From positions 474,420 through 538,419 of the forward strand of contig NC_041682.1 in assembly GCF_900005765.1 (NCBI RefSeq): 64,000 nt of DNA. Reading direction: 5' to 3'. Position 1 is the stretch's first letter, and the number at the start of each line of letters is the position of its first letter. Below the pieces are notes generated by a model that was not told the DNA's origin, ran no database searches, and saw only the letters and a program-made list of their open reading frames with translations. Made by a program: the position numbers and the translations under genes. The stretch is from Plasmodium relictum. Lineage: Eukaryota > Apicomplexa > Aconoidasida > Haemosporida > Plasmodiidae. Below are positions 46,113-56,155 of this stretch, one piece after another.

Positions 46113-46883
46113 TTATTTTTTATTTTTCTCAATAAAATCAATAGCATCTTGAACAGTATTAATTTTTAATGCATCTGCATCAGAAATTGTGATATTAAAT
46201 TTTTCTTCTAATGCCATTATTAATTCAACTAAATCTAAGCTATCTGCTCCTAAATCCTATAAAAAAGAGGGAAAAAAAAAAAAGTGTAACATTATAAATA
46301 TATATATATAGAGAGATATACAATTAGAATATAATTATTTATTTATTTGAAAATGAAATATAAACATATACTCATTTAAATAATATTTATATCAATCTTT
46401 TTTTTTTTTACTTTCGTAAAACTTGATTCTAATTTTATTTTGTCTTCTTCTACTGAGAGTTGTTTAGATGTAATCTTTTTAATATCATCAAAAGTACTTT
46501 TTAATGAATTCATTGTATTTCTTCTTAGGATACTACTGTCATTTTTTTTGTTTCTAAAGTTTACGTCACTTTTTCTTCTCTTACAAACTTTAAATGACAC
46601 ACCATCTTTCAATGTATTCTTAAAGGCTTAAAAAAGAAAAAAGAAATTAAATAAAAATTAAAAAATATACCTTAATAGAAACAATAAATATTATTTGTTT
46701 CAAAAGAAAAAAAAAAAAATATAAGGTTTCTTTTATTTAATGATTTATTTAAATATATATATATATATATTTTGAAATTTAAAACATTTTAAAAATATAA
46801 TAAATGGAAAAGAGAAAAAAAAAATATATATATATACCATTAACATAGTATAAGAAAAAGATACAAAGTAATAAGACCTTCAT
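46113..46883 (-). CDS. ACP: Acyl carrier protein, apicoplast, 3 exons
   Basis: Minus-strand exons: 46883..46838, 46626..46412 and 46256..46113; 134 aa. Exon 1 codes only the signal peptide ([15 protein letters not shown]), exon 2 the transit peptide and first helix, and exon 3 the core, starting [19 protein letters not shown]93 in this DSL motif is the 4'-phosphopantetheine attachment site. The transit part (about 17-55) is Lys/Arg/Asn-rich, as apicoplast import requires. ACP carries growing acyl chains in the type II fatty acid synthesis pathway. The layout matches P. falciparum ACP closely. Splice phases close exactly, and each intron has a normal GTATAT or GTAAAA donor. Confidence 0.97.
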
Positions 46884-48710
46884 TTTTTAAGAACACCTTT
46901 AAAGTTTTTTTTTATTATATTAATAAAATGAGTGTATTTCTTTTTAAATTATAATTTAATTTAATAATTAATGATTATTTTTTTTCCAAAAAAAAAAAAA
47001 AATAGTAAAATAAAAAAAAATAAAAATATTAATTTTAACACAAAAGAAGAGAGTATATATACACAAAAGATAAAATAATATAAAAAAAAAGAAAAAAAAA
47101 AATGAAATTAATAATTGTATTATTTCAAAATAAGTGTTGTATAAAAAGGGAAAAAAAAAAAAAAACATGTACATATATTACTTTTGAATTTTACAATAAA
47201 ATGTTTTCTCATTATTTATGTTTCGTATAACTTATTAAAAAAACAAGATTAAAAATAAAGAAATTGCAAGTTTATAACAAAAGAAATTTTATAGTATACA
47301 ATGTGCATTTAAAAAAAAAAAAAGTTTTTTTCCTTTTTTTTATTATTGCTCATTCTATTAGTAAATCCTGAAAATTTATTTCAATAATTTTTAAAAAAAA
47401 AGTTATAGGAATTTTTTGCTAAAAAGGAAAATTTTTGTTAATGTGTATAGAGATTATATAGAATGTCTTTTCAAAAGAATAAATAATATGAACATAAAAA
47501 TTATTTTAAGAAGTAGAAGTAAAATTATTTTATATTTATAATTATTAACTATAAAATTGAAATGATGATACTACTAATAAAAGTAATATGAAATTATTTA
47601 TAAAAATGTATCTAAAAATTTTTTTAAATAAGTTAGAACATTTAACTTAATACTTAGGCTTTATTATTTTTTTTTTTTTTAAATCTATTTTAAATATAAT
47701 TTTTATAACATATAGAAAGCCTTAATCTCTTTTTCTTTTATTTTTTTTTATTTGAATTATTGAAATAAATTTTAATAAAATATCTAGAATATTAACTATT
47801 ATTATTTTCTATTCTTAAATATATGTGATAATATTTAATACTTTATACAAAAATACAATTTATAGTGAAAAGTAGTATTTTTAGAATAAAAAAATATATA
47901 TACATATATATATATTTTATAAAAATGTGTTCAACAAGTAAAAATAGTATGTTATTTCTGTGAAATTAGTAATAATTATTTTCTACTTTTTTATTTTTTA
48001 TATCTGTGTAATTTTTGTTTTTGTATTTAATTAGTTTTTTTTATAATTTACTAACAATTATTATCACTGAAAATTTTTTTAGATCACCATTTTTGATATC
48101 AATAAAATCAAAAACGAATTTATATTTTTGTATTATTTTGTTTAATTAATATTTTTTTTTTTTTTTTCTTCCCTTTATCTTTTAATAAGGCTTATATAAA
48201 TTAAATTTTTTTTTTTTTAAATTAATTTTTTAAATTATTGTTGTTAGTGTATCTTAAAGTGCTAAGAAAAAGAAAACATTTCAAAGTGTTAAAATTAAAT
48301 TCACAAATATTAAATAAAAAGATAAATTAAATATTTAAAAAAAAAAAAAATGAAGTTTTATGTAATAAAAGAAAAGAAGAAAACAAAATAAAAAAAAAAA
48401 AAAAATTAGAAATAAATAAAATCCTTTAAAAATATTTTTTAATGTTTTAAATTAAAGGCCTAATTTAAGAGTTTTTTTTTTTTTTTTGTTACTTTTTTTT
48501 TTCATTCTTTTAAAAAAAAATTTTGAAATTATAAAAAATGAAAAATATTAAAATTTTCTAATATAATGATTTAAATTTTTTTTTTTGATGTCTTACATAT
48601 ACATACATATTTATATTTTATTTCAACTAATAAAGGAAATAAACATAAAAAAAGTTATATATATATATACATAAAATAATATATAATTTTATGTTTATAA
48701 ATTTTTTTTT

Positions 48711-48791
48711 CTTTTTTTTCTTTTTTTTCTTTTTTTTCTTTTTTTTCTTTTTTTTCTTTTTTTTCTTTTTTTTCTTTTTTTTCGTTTTTTT
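48711..48791. repeat. Nine-copy 9-bp tandem repeat, C followed by eight T
   Basis: C occurs at 48711, 48720, 48729 and so on to 48783, an exact 9-base spacing, with only T between (a G follows the last C). It sits in a broader homopyrimidine stretch from about 48700 to 48832. Confidence 0.95.
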
Positions 48792-49360
48792 TTTTAACTT
48801 TTTTTATTTTTTTATTTAAAATTTTTTTTCCTTTTTTTTATTTATTTTTGTTTTTATTTATTTATATTTAATATACTTCCTTATATGTCTGACCTTTTTA
48901 TTTCGAAATTACCAATAAAAATATACCTACAGTTAGGATTGAAAATATATTTATTATTACATTGATCTTATATATCTTTAAAATAATGTATTTTATAAAA
49001 AAAAATATAAATCTAATTAATAATATGATTAAAGAATTTTTTTATATTTTTATAAAATGAAATAAAAGAGATAAATAGAGAATGAATAAATTAAATTTTA
49101 AACTAGAATTAAAAAAAAAAAAAAAATAGGGAAAAGGAAAGAAAGAAAAGAATAAATATAAAGAAGAAATAATTAGGATTAAATAACAGAAATATAAAAA
49201 AGGATGATTTTGAAAATGATTTTATATATATAACTAGTAATTAAATTATAATTAAAAATAAGATAAAAGAAAGGATATTTAAAAATTGATAAAATAAAAA
49301 GTATAAAAATAAAAGATAATTGAGAATATTATACAAATTAAAAATAATAGTCTAAATAAC

Positions 49361-49381
<21 letters not shown>

Positions 49382-49447
<66 letters not shown>

Positions 49448-49449
49448 AA
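49382..49449. repeat. (AAAT)n tetranucleotide repeat
   Basis: About 16 to 17 near-perfect AAAT units follow a run of about 20 A, roughly 415 bases upstream of the acid phosphatase ATG. Confidence 0.9.
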
Positions 49450-49864
49450 TAATTAAAAAAATATAATAAATGACACATTTAGGATAATATTAAAATAGTA
49501 GTAAATATGAAAGAACAACCATTATTTCTATATACATATATAGTTAATTGAATGGTCTTTCAATGATATTAAAAATACCTCAAATAGTATATTGCAGATA
49601 TATACTTTTTATCCATTTTATATATATGTTGCAAAATTTCTTATATAGTTTTTAGTTTTCCAATTTTTTTAATTTATTTATCTACCTTTTTTTTTAATTA
49701 TTTATTTTCCTTTTTCTATTTTTTTTTTTTTTTTTTTTGTTATAATGTAAAGAAAATGAATATTTGATAAATAAAAAAAAATTTATAATTTCATTTTTAA
49801 TTGTATTATATATTATTTGTTTTATACTTATACTATTTTTTTTTTCTTTCTTTTGTTTTTTGAA

Positions 49865-52800
49865 ATGCTTATTAAGAAAGAAAAGGCAAAAGAAGGAAAA
49901 GAGGCAAGTTTTTTCTCTTTTAATGAGAAAAAGAAAAGAAATGTTAAAAAATCTTCTGCTTCTTCAATTAATTCATGTGATTCAACAAAAAGTAATTATT
50001 CATCTTGTTATTTAAATGCGGAATGTTTTCTGAAAAATATTACTATATGTAAAAAATGTATCTTTTCGTATTTTGATTTTGAAAATGTAACAAAAGTAAT
50101 TTATATGAGACATGGGGCAAGAACACCTAAAAAAAAAATTCGAAACATTTGGCCATTTATTGAAGGGAAAGGTGATTTAACCTTTTTAGGATTTCAACAA
50201 TCAATAAAAATAGGAAAATATTTAAGAAAATATTATTATAGTTTAAGAAAATTAAACAGAAAATATAATAATAAATATAACAAAAATAAAAATTTGATTA
50301 CTAGTTTAAATAAATGGATATATAAAAATAATTTTTTAAAATTAATTAAAGAAAAAAAGAAAATAAATTTTCTCATTAAAATTAATCAAAATAAGAAGAG
50401 AAGAAAAAAAATTTTTAAAATATTGATACATAAAAATTATTTTTTTAATTATAAAAAGAGTTCTTATAGTTGTATTAATAATATAGATAAACAAATCAAA
50501 CTAAAAAATGTAATAGAGCAGAAAAGCAAACAAAGAAATTCCAATTTTTATAAAAATAATTACACAAATTTTTATAAAAAAAAAAAGATAAATAATAACG
50601 ATAATGATAAATTCTTAGAGAAAATAATATTTTATTATGAAAATATTTTAACAAATAATAATATTTTTAATAATTCAAAAGAAAAAGAAAATTTTTTAGA
50701 CATTATTAAGAATATGTATTTAAGTAAAAAAAGTTTTTTAAATAATGTGTTAAGAAAATGTAAAATAGACATTGAAAAAAAAAAATATGATAAAATAATT
50801 AAGTTAATAAATAAATATTTATGTATTAAAACAACAAATAGTGAAAGATGCAAACTAACAGCATATGCAATTATATGTGGAATATTGGGTATAAGCAAAA
50901 AAATGTTTTTTTTTTTTTTTTTATTATCGTTTGATAATGATTATGAATATTCCAATTCATTATATGACAAAATAAAATGTAAAAGTAAGAATTCATCAGG
51001 GGAAAAGAGAATATATCTAAATTCATTTGATTTAAGTTATACAACTAATAACAATATTTATGAAAAAGAGGATTTTATTTATAAAGATAAAGATTATGAT
51101 GAATCTATGCATAAAATAAAAAAAAATTATCATTTAACAAAGACTGTGAAATTGGATAACTCTATTTATCATTATTATTTATATAACATATTTAAGAATT
51201 TTATGAATATTGATAATTATAAGTTATATAATGATACAAATAATTTTGAATGTAATAATGTTCACAAAAGTTTGCATTTGAATTTTTATGATAAAACTCA
51301 AAATGTTCATTATAACTGTAAGTATAAGATTATGAATAATTCAATAATACATAGTAATAATAATATCAACCATGTATACAATAATGATACACTAAATGAA
51401 AAACGAAATTATAATTATAATATAAATGAAAACTTATATGAAAATGAAAAGAATATAAGTTATATAATGGATGATTTTGAGATTAATAATAATACTAATA
51501 ATGCTATTGATGACAGCAATATATTCAGAAATAAATCAAATGAAAAAAATATCTCTACGTTGAATTTTAATGATTCTAACTATAAAGAAAAAAGTGATTT
51601 TGTTAATAAAACTATGAATTATTCAAAATATTTTAAAAAAAGAGATTCCAAAAATTTTTTTTTGGAAAAAAATACTAAATCTAATTTTATGAAATCATTA
51701 AGCCATAGTGATAATATTATATCAGGTGTGGCTAATTTCAAGAATTTAGAAAAAAAAAGTTTAAGAAAAATGAACCTTAAATTTAATATAAGTTATAATT
51801 TAATGTACAATATGAATGTGTTTTTTGAATTTGTTATGAATAATAAAAATAATACACAATTTTTTTATAGTAAAATAAAAAAAACAAAGCATCGTAATAA
51901 AAGAAGTTTGGAAAAATCATATATTTATTATGTTTTTCAAATATATTTACAATATATATTAAATAAATTTATAAATCATATCATCAATAACGTTCCTTCA
52001 GATAATCGTTCCATTTTATCTAGAAATGAGGATAAATATTTTCTACATTCTTTAAAATTCGAAGAAGGATCAATTCCAGTTTATATAAACAAGTTTTGTA
52101 AAACAATTTATGATGAAAAATATAATGAAATTGATGTAAATAAGGTAAATGTGGGAATGAATAAATTTAATCGTAGCAATAACAATAATAATAATAATAT
52201 TATATCTAATAATATCAATAATATGCATGATTATAATAATAGTTATAATGTTAAAAACTGTGATTTCAATAATGTGAATGATAATAACAATAAGACTGAT
52301 GACTACATTAATAATAAACCACTAGGTTTTGATAAGTATTTTAATAATATATATAATAAATTTATAGAAAAGTATAATTATTTACTTAACTTTCTGAATT
52401 ATATAAATTTGTATATTAGATTTTTTTTTTATTATTTAAAAAATGTATATGTATTGTGTTCAGTTGTCAAGGTAGCTGAAAGAAATTCTCTAATGTTTAA
52501 AACATTAAAAGCTAAAAATCAGTACATTAAAAAATTAAAAAATCATATTTTTAATAATTCAAAACTATATAAATTTTTAAATAATTATTATAAGGAAGAA
52601 ATCTCAATAGTTTATTATATAACAAAATGGAAAGGTAAATATATAAACACAAGAGAAATTTTATTAAAAGATGAATGTAGTATATATACTCCAAATGTTT
52701 ATTTAAATAATAGTATATTAAGTACTTTTAAAAAACATATTTCATCTATATATAAACTGAAAAGAAAGTTAAACAATTCAATAATATTAAGAGACTTGAG

Positions 52801-55735
52801 AAAATTAAATTATAGTTCAGTTAATACCAATTTTTTAAATATCCAGAATTATGAACAGAATGAGATACATAATGAAAAAAAAAAAAATTGGAGGCATTTT
52901 TTTAATGATAAAAGAAGAAAAATTAAAAATATCAAAATTATTAAAAAATTTATTAGTTCATATGATGCGTATGTCTATCATAATGTTAATCTTTTTTTTG
53001 ATTTTAACAATGCTTATAAAAAATTGTCAAAAGAGGATTCTAGCGATACTATGACAAGTCATGAAGGAAAAGTAAACAGCTCAAAGAATATATATTTTTT
53101 TAATACATTTCAAGCAAATATCGGTGAATTAGAAAACAGTAGTACTGTATCACCAAAAAATATATCAACTAAAGGAAGTAATGAAAAAAGAGAAAGCATT
53201 AATAGTTATATTAAACAAGAAAAAAACAATACTTTTGAAGAAAAATTTACACATATGATATATAACAAAGATATAAAAAATAATGAATTAAAAGATGATA
53301 ATAAAACAACACAAGAAGATAAAACTGTCCAGTTGAATGAAAAGCATGACGATCATTATATATATAGTAAGGATGAAAAATATAAGAATAGCAAAAAATG
53401 TTATAATGAAATATATAAAGATAAAAAGGAATGCTGTAAGGATTATATAAGTTTTTCCAAAAGTGAATTAATAACATTATCTCTAAATAAAGAAAATGAA
53501 TTAAATAAAGATAAGTTTGATAAATATAAATGTGATAAGAAAAATAAGATAGTAAGTTGTGGTAGTTTTCCTATATATGAAAAAGAAAAAAAAAAATTTT
53601 GTATGTACAAGAATTTAAATGGAATTATTAAAGGAGTAAAAAATGAAAAATTTACTGAAAAAAATTTAAAGTACATTTATAAAACAAGTAAATATTTTAA
53701 TATATCTAAAAAAAAGAAGAAAAATAAGATAAAGAAGTTCTATAAAAATGTATATGAGTGTTATAAATTAATGTGTAAACTTGAATATAATAATAAATAT
53801 TTATCATGGTTGTGTAGTGGTATGTCATTAATTGATGTTGCTATAAATTTTATAATCAACGTAAGATTATTTGAAAAATTTCAAAAAAAAAAAAAAAAAA
53901 AAAAATTTATTCCAAAAATTATATTATATTTAACGCATCAATCGGCTCTTTTATCCTTTCAATCTTGTTTAGGAATAAAAATAAACAATATGAAAATACC
54001 TCCTTTTGCTGGTTTTATATCACTTGAATTAATTCGAATTAAAAAAAGGAAAATAAAACGAGGAAATTTTGAATATGAGTTATATAATAATTGCTTTAAT
54101 GAAGGAGAATCCAATAGTATTGATAAGAAGTTACATACTTTTGCTACTAAAAAAAATCATATTTTTACAGAAAGTAATTCTAAAAATATTAATAGTAGTA
54201 AAATTCTTAATTATATTAATAAAAATGATACAGCAAATATATTTTGCTGCAAAGAGGATTGTGTTTGGAAAGTTAGGAAAAAAAAAAAAAAAAATTCTCT
54301 GAAAAATATTAATAATTATAAAAACTGTAAAGAAGAAATAGAAAAAGTAATTAATAAAAAAAAAGAAAAAAGAAATAGGAAAAATAAATACAATGATAAA
54401 TATGAAAGTTTTTTGCCAAAATGTTCTAATAAAATTCAAGATTTTAAAAATTTGTTTTTTTTATTATGCTATAAAGATAATAAAATTGAGGACCTTATTG
54501 AATTGTATAATTTATGTTTAAGTAACGATTATACACATATAAAAAATGTTCATTTAATGGATGGAAAAAAAAAGAGGAAAAGATATTTTTATGGTTATTT
54601 CATTAAATTTACCTTTAATAATTATTTTCCTTTAAAATTAAAAAAAAAAAAATCTATTAGAAAATATAACATAGATAAAAAAAAAGAAGATAAATTTTAT
54701 AATAATAACTTTCAAGAATTTCAAGAAAATAATTGTGCAGTTGAAGAAAAAAAAAACAAATATTGCTTTGGGAATCAAAAAGAAAAAAAATATCTTTTTA
54801 AAAAGAATAATATTATAAATAGAGAAGTATATAAAAATGAAGAAAAAAAAGACAGTTTTAATAACATTGAACAAAATGACTTAATAAAAGATAATTTGAA
54901 ATGGAATGAAAATAGTATCAAAGGAATAAGGAAGATAAAACCTAATGAAAAAAAATATCTTATAAATCCTTTTTATACTGATTTAACTGAAAGTGAAAAC
55001 AATTATATGCAAAATCAAAAAAATTTTAAAGAAAAATTCCAAAACGAACATATAAAGTTACATACTTTAAAGAATCAAAATATAAATAAAAATGAAATAT
55101 GCTCAAAGAAGAATAACACATCTCTACCTTTGGTAAATAATTTTGTAATTAATAAAAAAATAAAAAAAAATATTATGAAGAAGTTGAATATGAATAATTT
55201 TAATTTTAATTGTAAATATGATAAATACATGAATTATATTTATAATAGTAAAAGCATAAAGTACAGTAAGAATTATCATAAAATTAATAAAAATACAAAG
55301 ATAAAGTTTACGACTAAAAAAAGTGATAATATTAATAGCAAATTATTGAGTAAATACAAAATTGAAAAAAATGAAAATACGTTTCTATTTAGTGAAGAAG
55401 GTTTAAAAGATGAGCGTGACTTTCGAAAGTCAAAGTTCAAATCTCTAAAAATAAAAGAACAAGGAGATATAATAAGTCAAAATTTTGAAAAATTAAAAAA
55501 ACAAGACAATAGTTATAATATGGGATATTGTTTTAGGTTGAACAAAAAAAATATATCAAAAAAAGTATTTAAAAATACCACAAGTAATAAATATATTAAA
55601 AAAAATGCATTTTTTAAGAGAAAAGGGGAAAAAATAAAAACAAATTATGAAAACGAAAATATGATTTGCTTAGATTGTTTCATTTTATATTTAAAAAAAA
55701 TGTTAAGTATATATGGGAACCCTGAAATGTTGTAA
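49865..55735 (+). CDS. Histidine acid phosphatase family protein with huge low-complexity insertions
   Basis: One exon, 1956 aa from the first ATG (the open frame extends 16 codons upstream to a TTG). Conserved family blocks are widely separated: VIYMRHGARTPKKK with nucleophile H83, then DLTFLGFQQSIKIGKYLRKYY, then TTNSERCKLTAYAIICGILGI with its Arg near 327, then YLTHQSALLSFQSCLGI at H1358, followed by a PPFAGFISLEL segment. Everything between and after is Asn/Lys-rich filler, so a core normally of about 400 residues spans about 1380. The family acid motif His-Asp reads H1358-Q1359, which would remove the usual proton donor. The substrate is unknown. A signal peptide is not evident from this ATG. 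Long pure runs of T (50906-50922) and A (53883-53905) lie inside the coding frame. Confidence 0.85.
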   Translation: MLIKKEKAKEGKEASFFSFNEKKKRNVKKSSASSINSCDSTKSNYSSCYLNAECFLKNITICKKCIFSYFDFENVTKVIYMRHGARTPKKKIRNIWPFIEGKGDLTFLGFQQSIKIGKYLRKYYYSLRKLNRKYNNKYNKNKNLITSLNKWIYKNNFLKLIKEKKKINFLIKINQNKKRRKKIFKILIHKNYFFNYKKSSYSCINNIDKQIKLKNVIEQKSKQRNSNFYKNNYTNFYKKKKINNNDNDKFLEKIIFYYENILTNNNIFNNSKEKENFLDIIKNMYLSKKSFLNNVLRKCKIDIEKKKYDKIIKLINKYLCIKTTNSERCKLTAYAIICGILGISKKMFFFFFLLSFDNDYEYSNSLYDKIKCKSKNSSGEKRIYLNSFDLSYTTNNNIYEKEDFIYKDKDYDESMHKIKKNYHLTKTVKLDNSIYHYYLYNIFKNFMNIDNYKLYNDTNNFECNNVHKSLHLNFYDKTQNVHYNCKYKIMNNSIIHSNNNINHVYNNDTLNEKRNYNYNINENLYENEKNISYIMDDFEINNNTNNAIDDSNIFRNKSNEKNISTLNFNDSNYKEKSDFVNKTMNYSKYFKKRDSKNFFLEKNTKSNFMKSLSHSDNIISGVANFKNLEKKSLRKMNLKFNISYNLMYNMNVFFEFVMNNKNNTQFFYSKIKKTKHRNKRSLEKSYIYYVFQIYLQYILNKFINHIINNVPSDNRSILSRNEDKYFLHSLKFEEGSIPVYINKFCKTIYDEKYNEIDVNKVNVGMNKFNRSNNNNNNNIISNNINNMHDYNNSYNVKNCDFNNVNDNNNKTDDYINNKPLGFDKYFNNIYNKFIEKYNYLLNFLNYINLYIRFFFYYLKNVYVLCSVVKVAERNSLMFKTLKAKNQYIKKLKNHIFNNSKLYKFLNNYYKEEISIVYYITKWKGKYINTREILLKDECSIYTPNVYLNNSILSTFKKHISSIYKLKRKLNNSIILRDLRKLNYSSVNTNFLNIQNYEQNEIHNEKKKNWRHFFNDKRRKIKNIKIIKKFISSYDAYVYHNVNLFFDFNNAYKKLSKEDSSDTMTSHEGKVNSSKNIYFFNTFQANIGELENSSTVSPKNISTKGSNEKRESINSYIKQEKNNTFEEKFTHMIYNKDIKNNELKDDNKTTQEDKTVQLNEKHDDHYIYSKDEKYKNSKKCYNEIYKDKKECCKDYISFSKSELITLSLNKENELNKDKFDKYKCDKKNKIVSCGSFPIYEKEKKKFCMYKNLNGIIKGVKNEKFTEKNLKYIYKTSKYFNISKKKKKNKIKKFYKNVYECYKLMCKLEYNNKYLSWLCSGMSLIDVAINFIINVRLFEKFQKKKKKKKFIPKIILYLTHQSALLSFQSCLGIKINNMKIPPFAGFISLELIRIKKRKIKRGNFEYELYNNCFNEGESNSIDKKLHTFATKKNHIFTESNSKNINSSKILNYINKNDTANIFCCKEDCVWKVRKKKKKNSLKNINNYKNCKEEIEKVINKKKEKRNRKNKYNDKYESFLPKCSNKIQDFKNLFFLLCYKDNKIEDLIELYNLCLSNDYTHIKNVHLMDGKKKRKRYFYGYFIKFTFNNYFPLKLKKKKSIRKYNIDKKKEDKFYNNNFQEFQENNCAVEEKKNKYCFGNQKEKKYLFKKNNIINREVYKNEEKKDSFNNIEQNDLIKDNLKWNENSIKGIRKIKPNEKKYLINPFYTDLTESENNYMQNQKNFKEKFQNEHIKLHTLKNQNINKNEICSKKNNTSLPLVNNFVINKKIKKNIMKKLNMNNFNFNCKYDKYMNYIYNSKSIKYSKNYHKINKNTKIKFTTKKSDNINSKLLSKYKIEKNENTFLFSEEGLKDERDFRKSKFKSLKIKEQGDIISQNFEKLKKQDNSYNMGYCFRLNKKNISKKVFKNTTSNKYIKKNAFFKRKGEKIKTNYENENMICLDCFILYLKKMLSIYGNPEML

Positions 55736-56071
55736 TTTTTTTAAATATTTTAATTATTCCTATAGACACTATTTTGAATATGTGTATTTCATTAGGGTTT
55801 TATCTATTAACGTTTAGTAAATTTTTTAATCTTAACAATTTTTTTTCTTTCTTTTATTATGAGAATAAAAAGAAAGTTTTATTGTTATATAAAGATTGTA
55901 AAATAGTGAAATTAATGCTTTGAAAAAAAAAAAATAAATAAATAAATTAAATGAATATTTAATTATATTATTAAAATAAAATTTTAATTATATATAATTA
56001 TTGATTATTAAATAAATGGGCGTTGAAAAAACAAATATATGAATATAGGTGAGATGAAATATAAATACAAT

Positions 56072-56108
<37 letters not shown>

Positions 56109-56155
56109 AAATTAAATTAAAAATATAATAACAAATTGCATAAATGGATAAAGTA
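55736..56155. other. Tail-to-tail spacer between acid phosphatase and Asn-rich protein
   Basis: 420 bases of A/T-rich DNA, with a pure A tract of about 34 at 56073-56106. The minus strand was read for a missing RAP exon of the next gene and none was found. Confidence 0.6.

Larger units (their letters stand above)
46884..49864. other. 3.0 kb divergent intergenic region with several tandem repeats
   Basis: The longest gene-free stretch here, between ACP (-) and the acid phosphatase (+). It holds T/A tracts, a 9-bp pyrimidine tandem repeat and an (AAAT)n run, listed separately. Frames at 46968-47174 and 49764-50015 are Phe/Ile-rich and lack ATG or splice support. Promoters of both flanking genes must lie here; no RNA gene is recognised. 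Confidence 0.6.

Noticed and set aside
46968-47174. Phe-rich minus-strand frame of 68 codons upstream of ACP
   Set aside because: It is coded by A tracts on the + strand, has no recognisable motif, and sits in the expected ACP promoter.
48711-49449. Tandem repeats considered as a CRISPR-like array or telomere-type repeat
   Set aside because: Units are 9 and 4 bases with no spacers and are not the Plasmodium telomere heptamer; they are plain low-complexity repeats.
49764-50015. Hydrophobic frame overlapping the acid phosphatase start, possibly a signal anchor in another frame
   Set aside because: It begins at TTG with no ATG before the preceding stop, and I found no splice pair that would join it to the phosphatase frame. 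A small upstream exon cannot be fully excluded.
54069-54874. Several 77-102 codon frames on both strands inside the acid phosphatase
   Set aside because: They are shadows of the long coding frame, made of Phe/Ile/Lys codons, without independent support.
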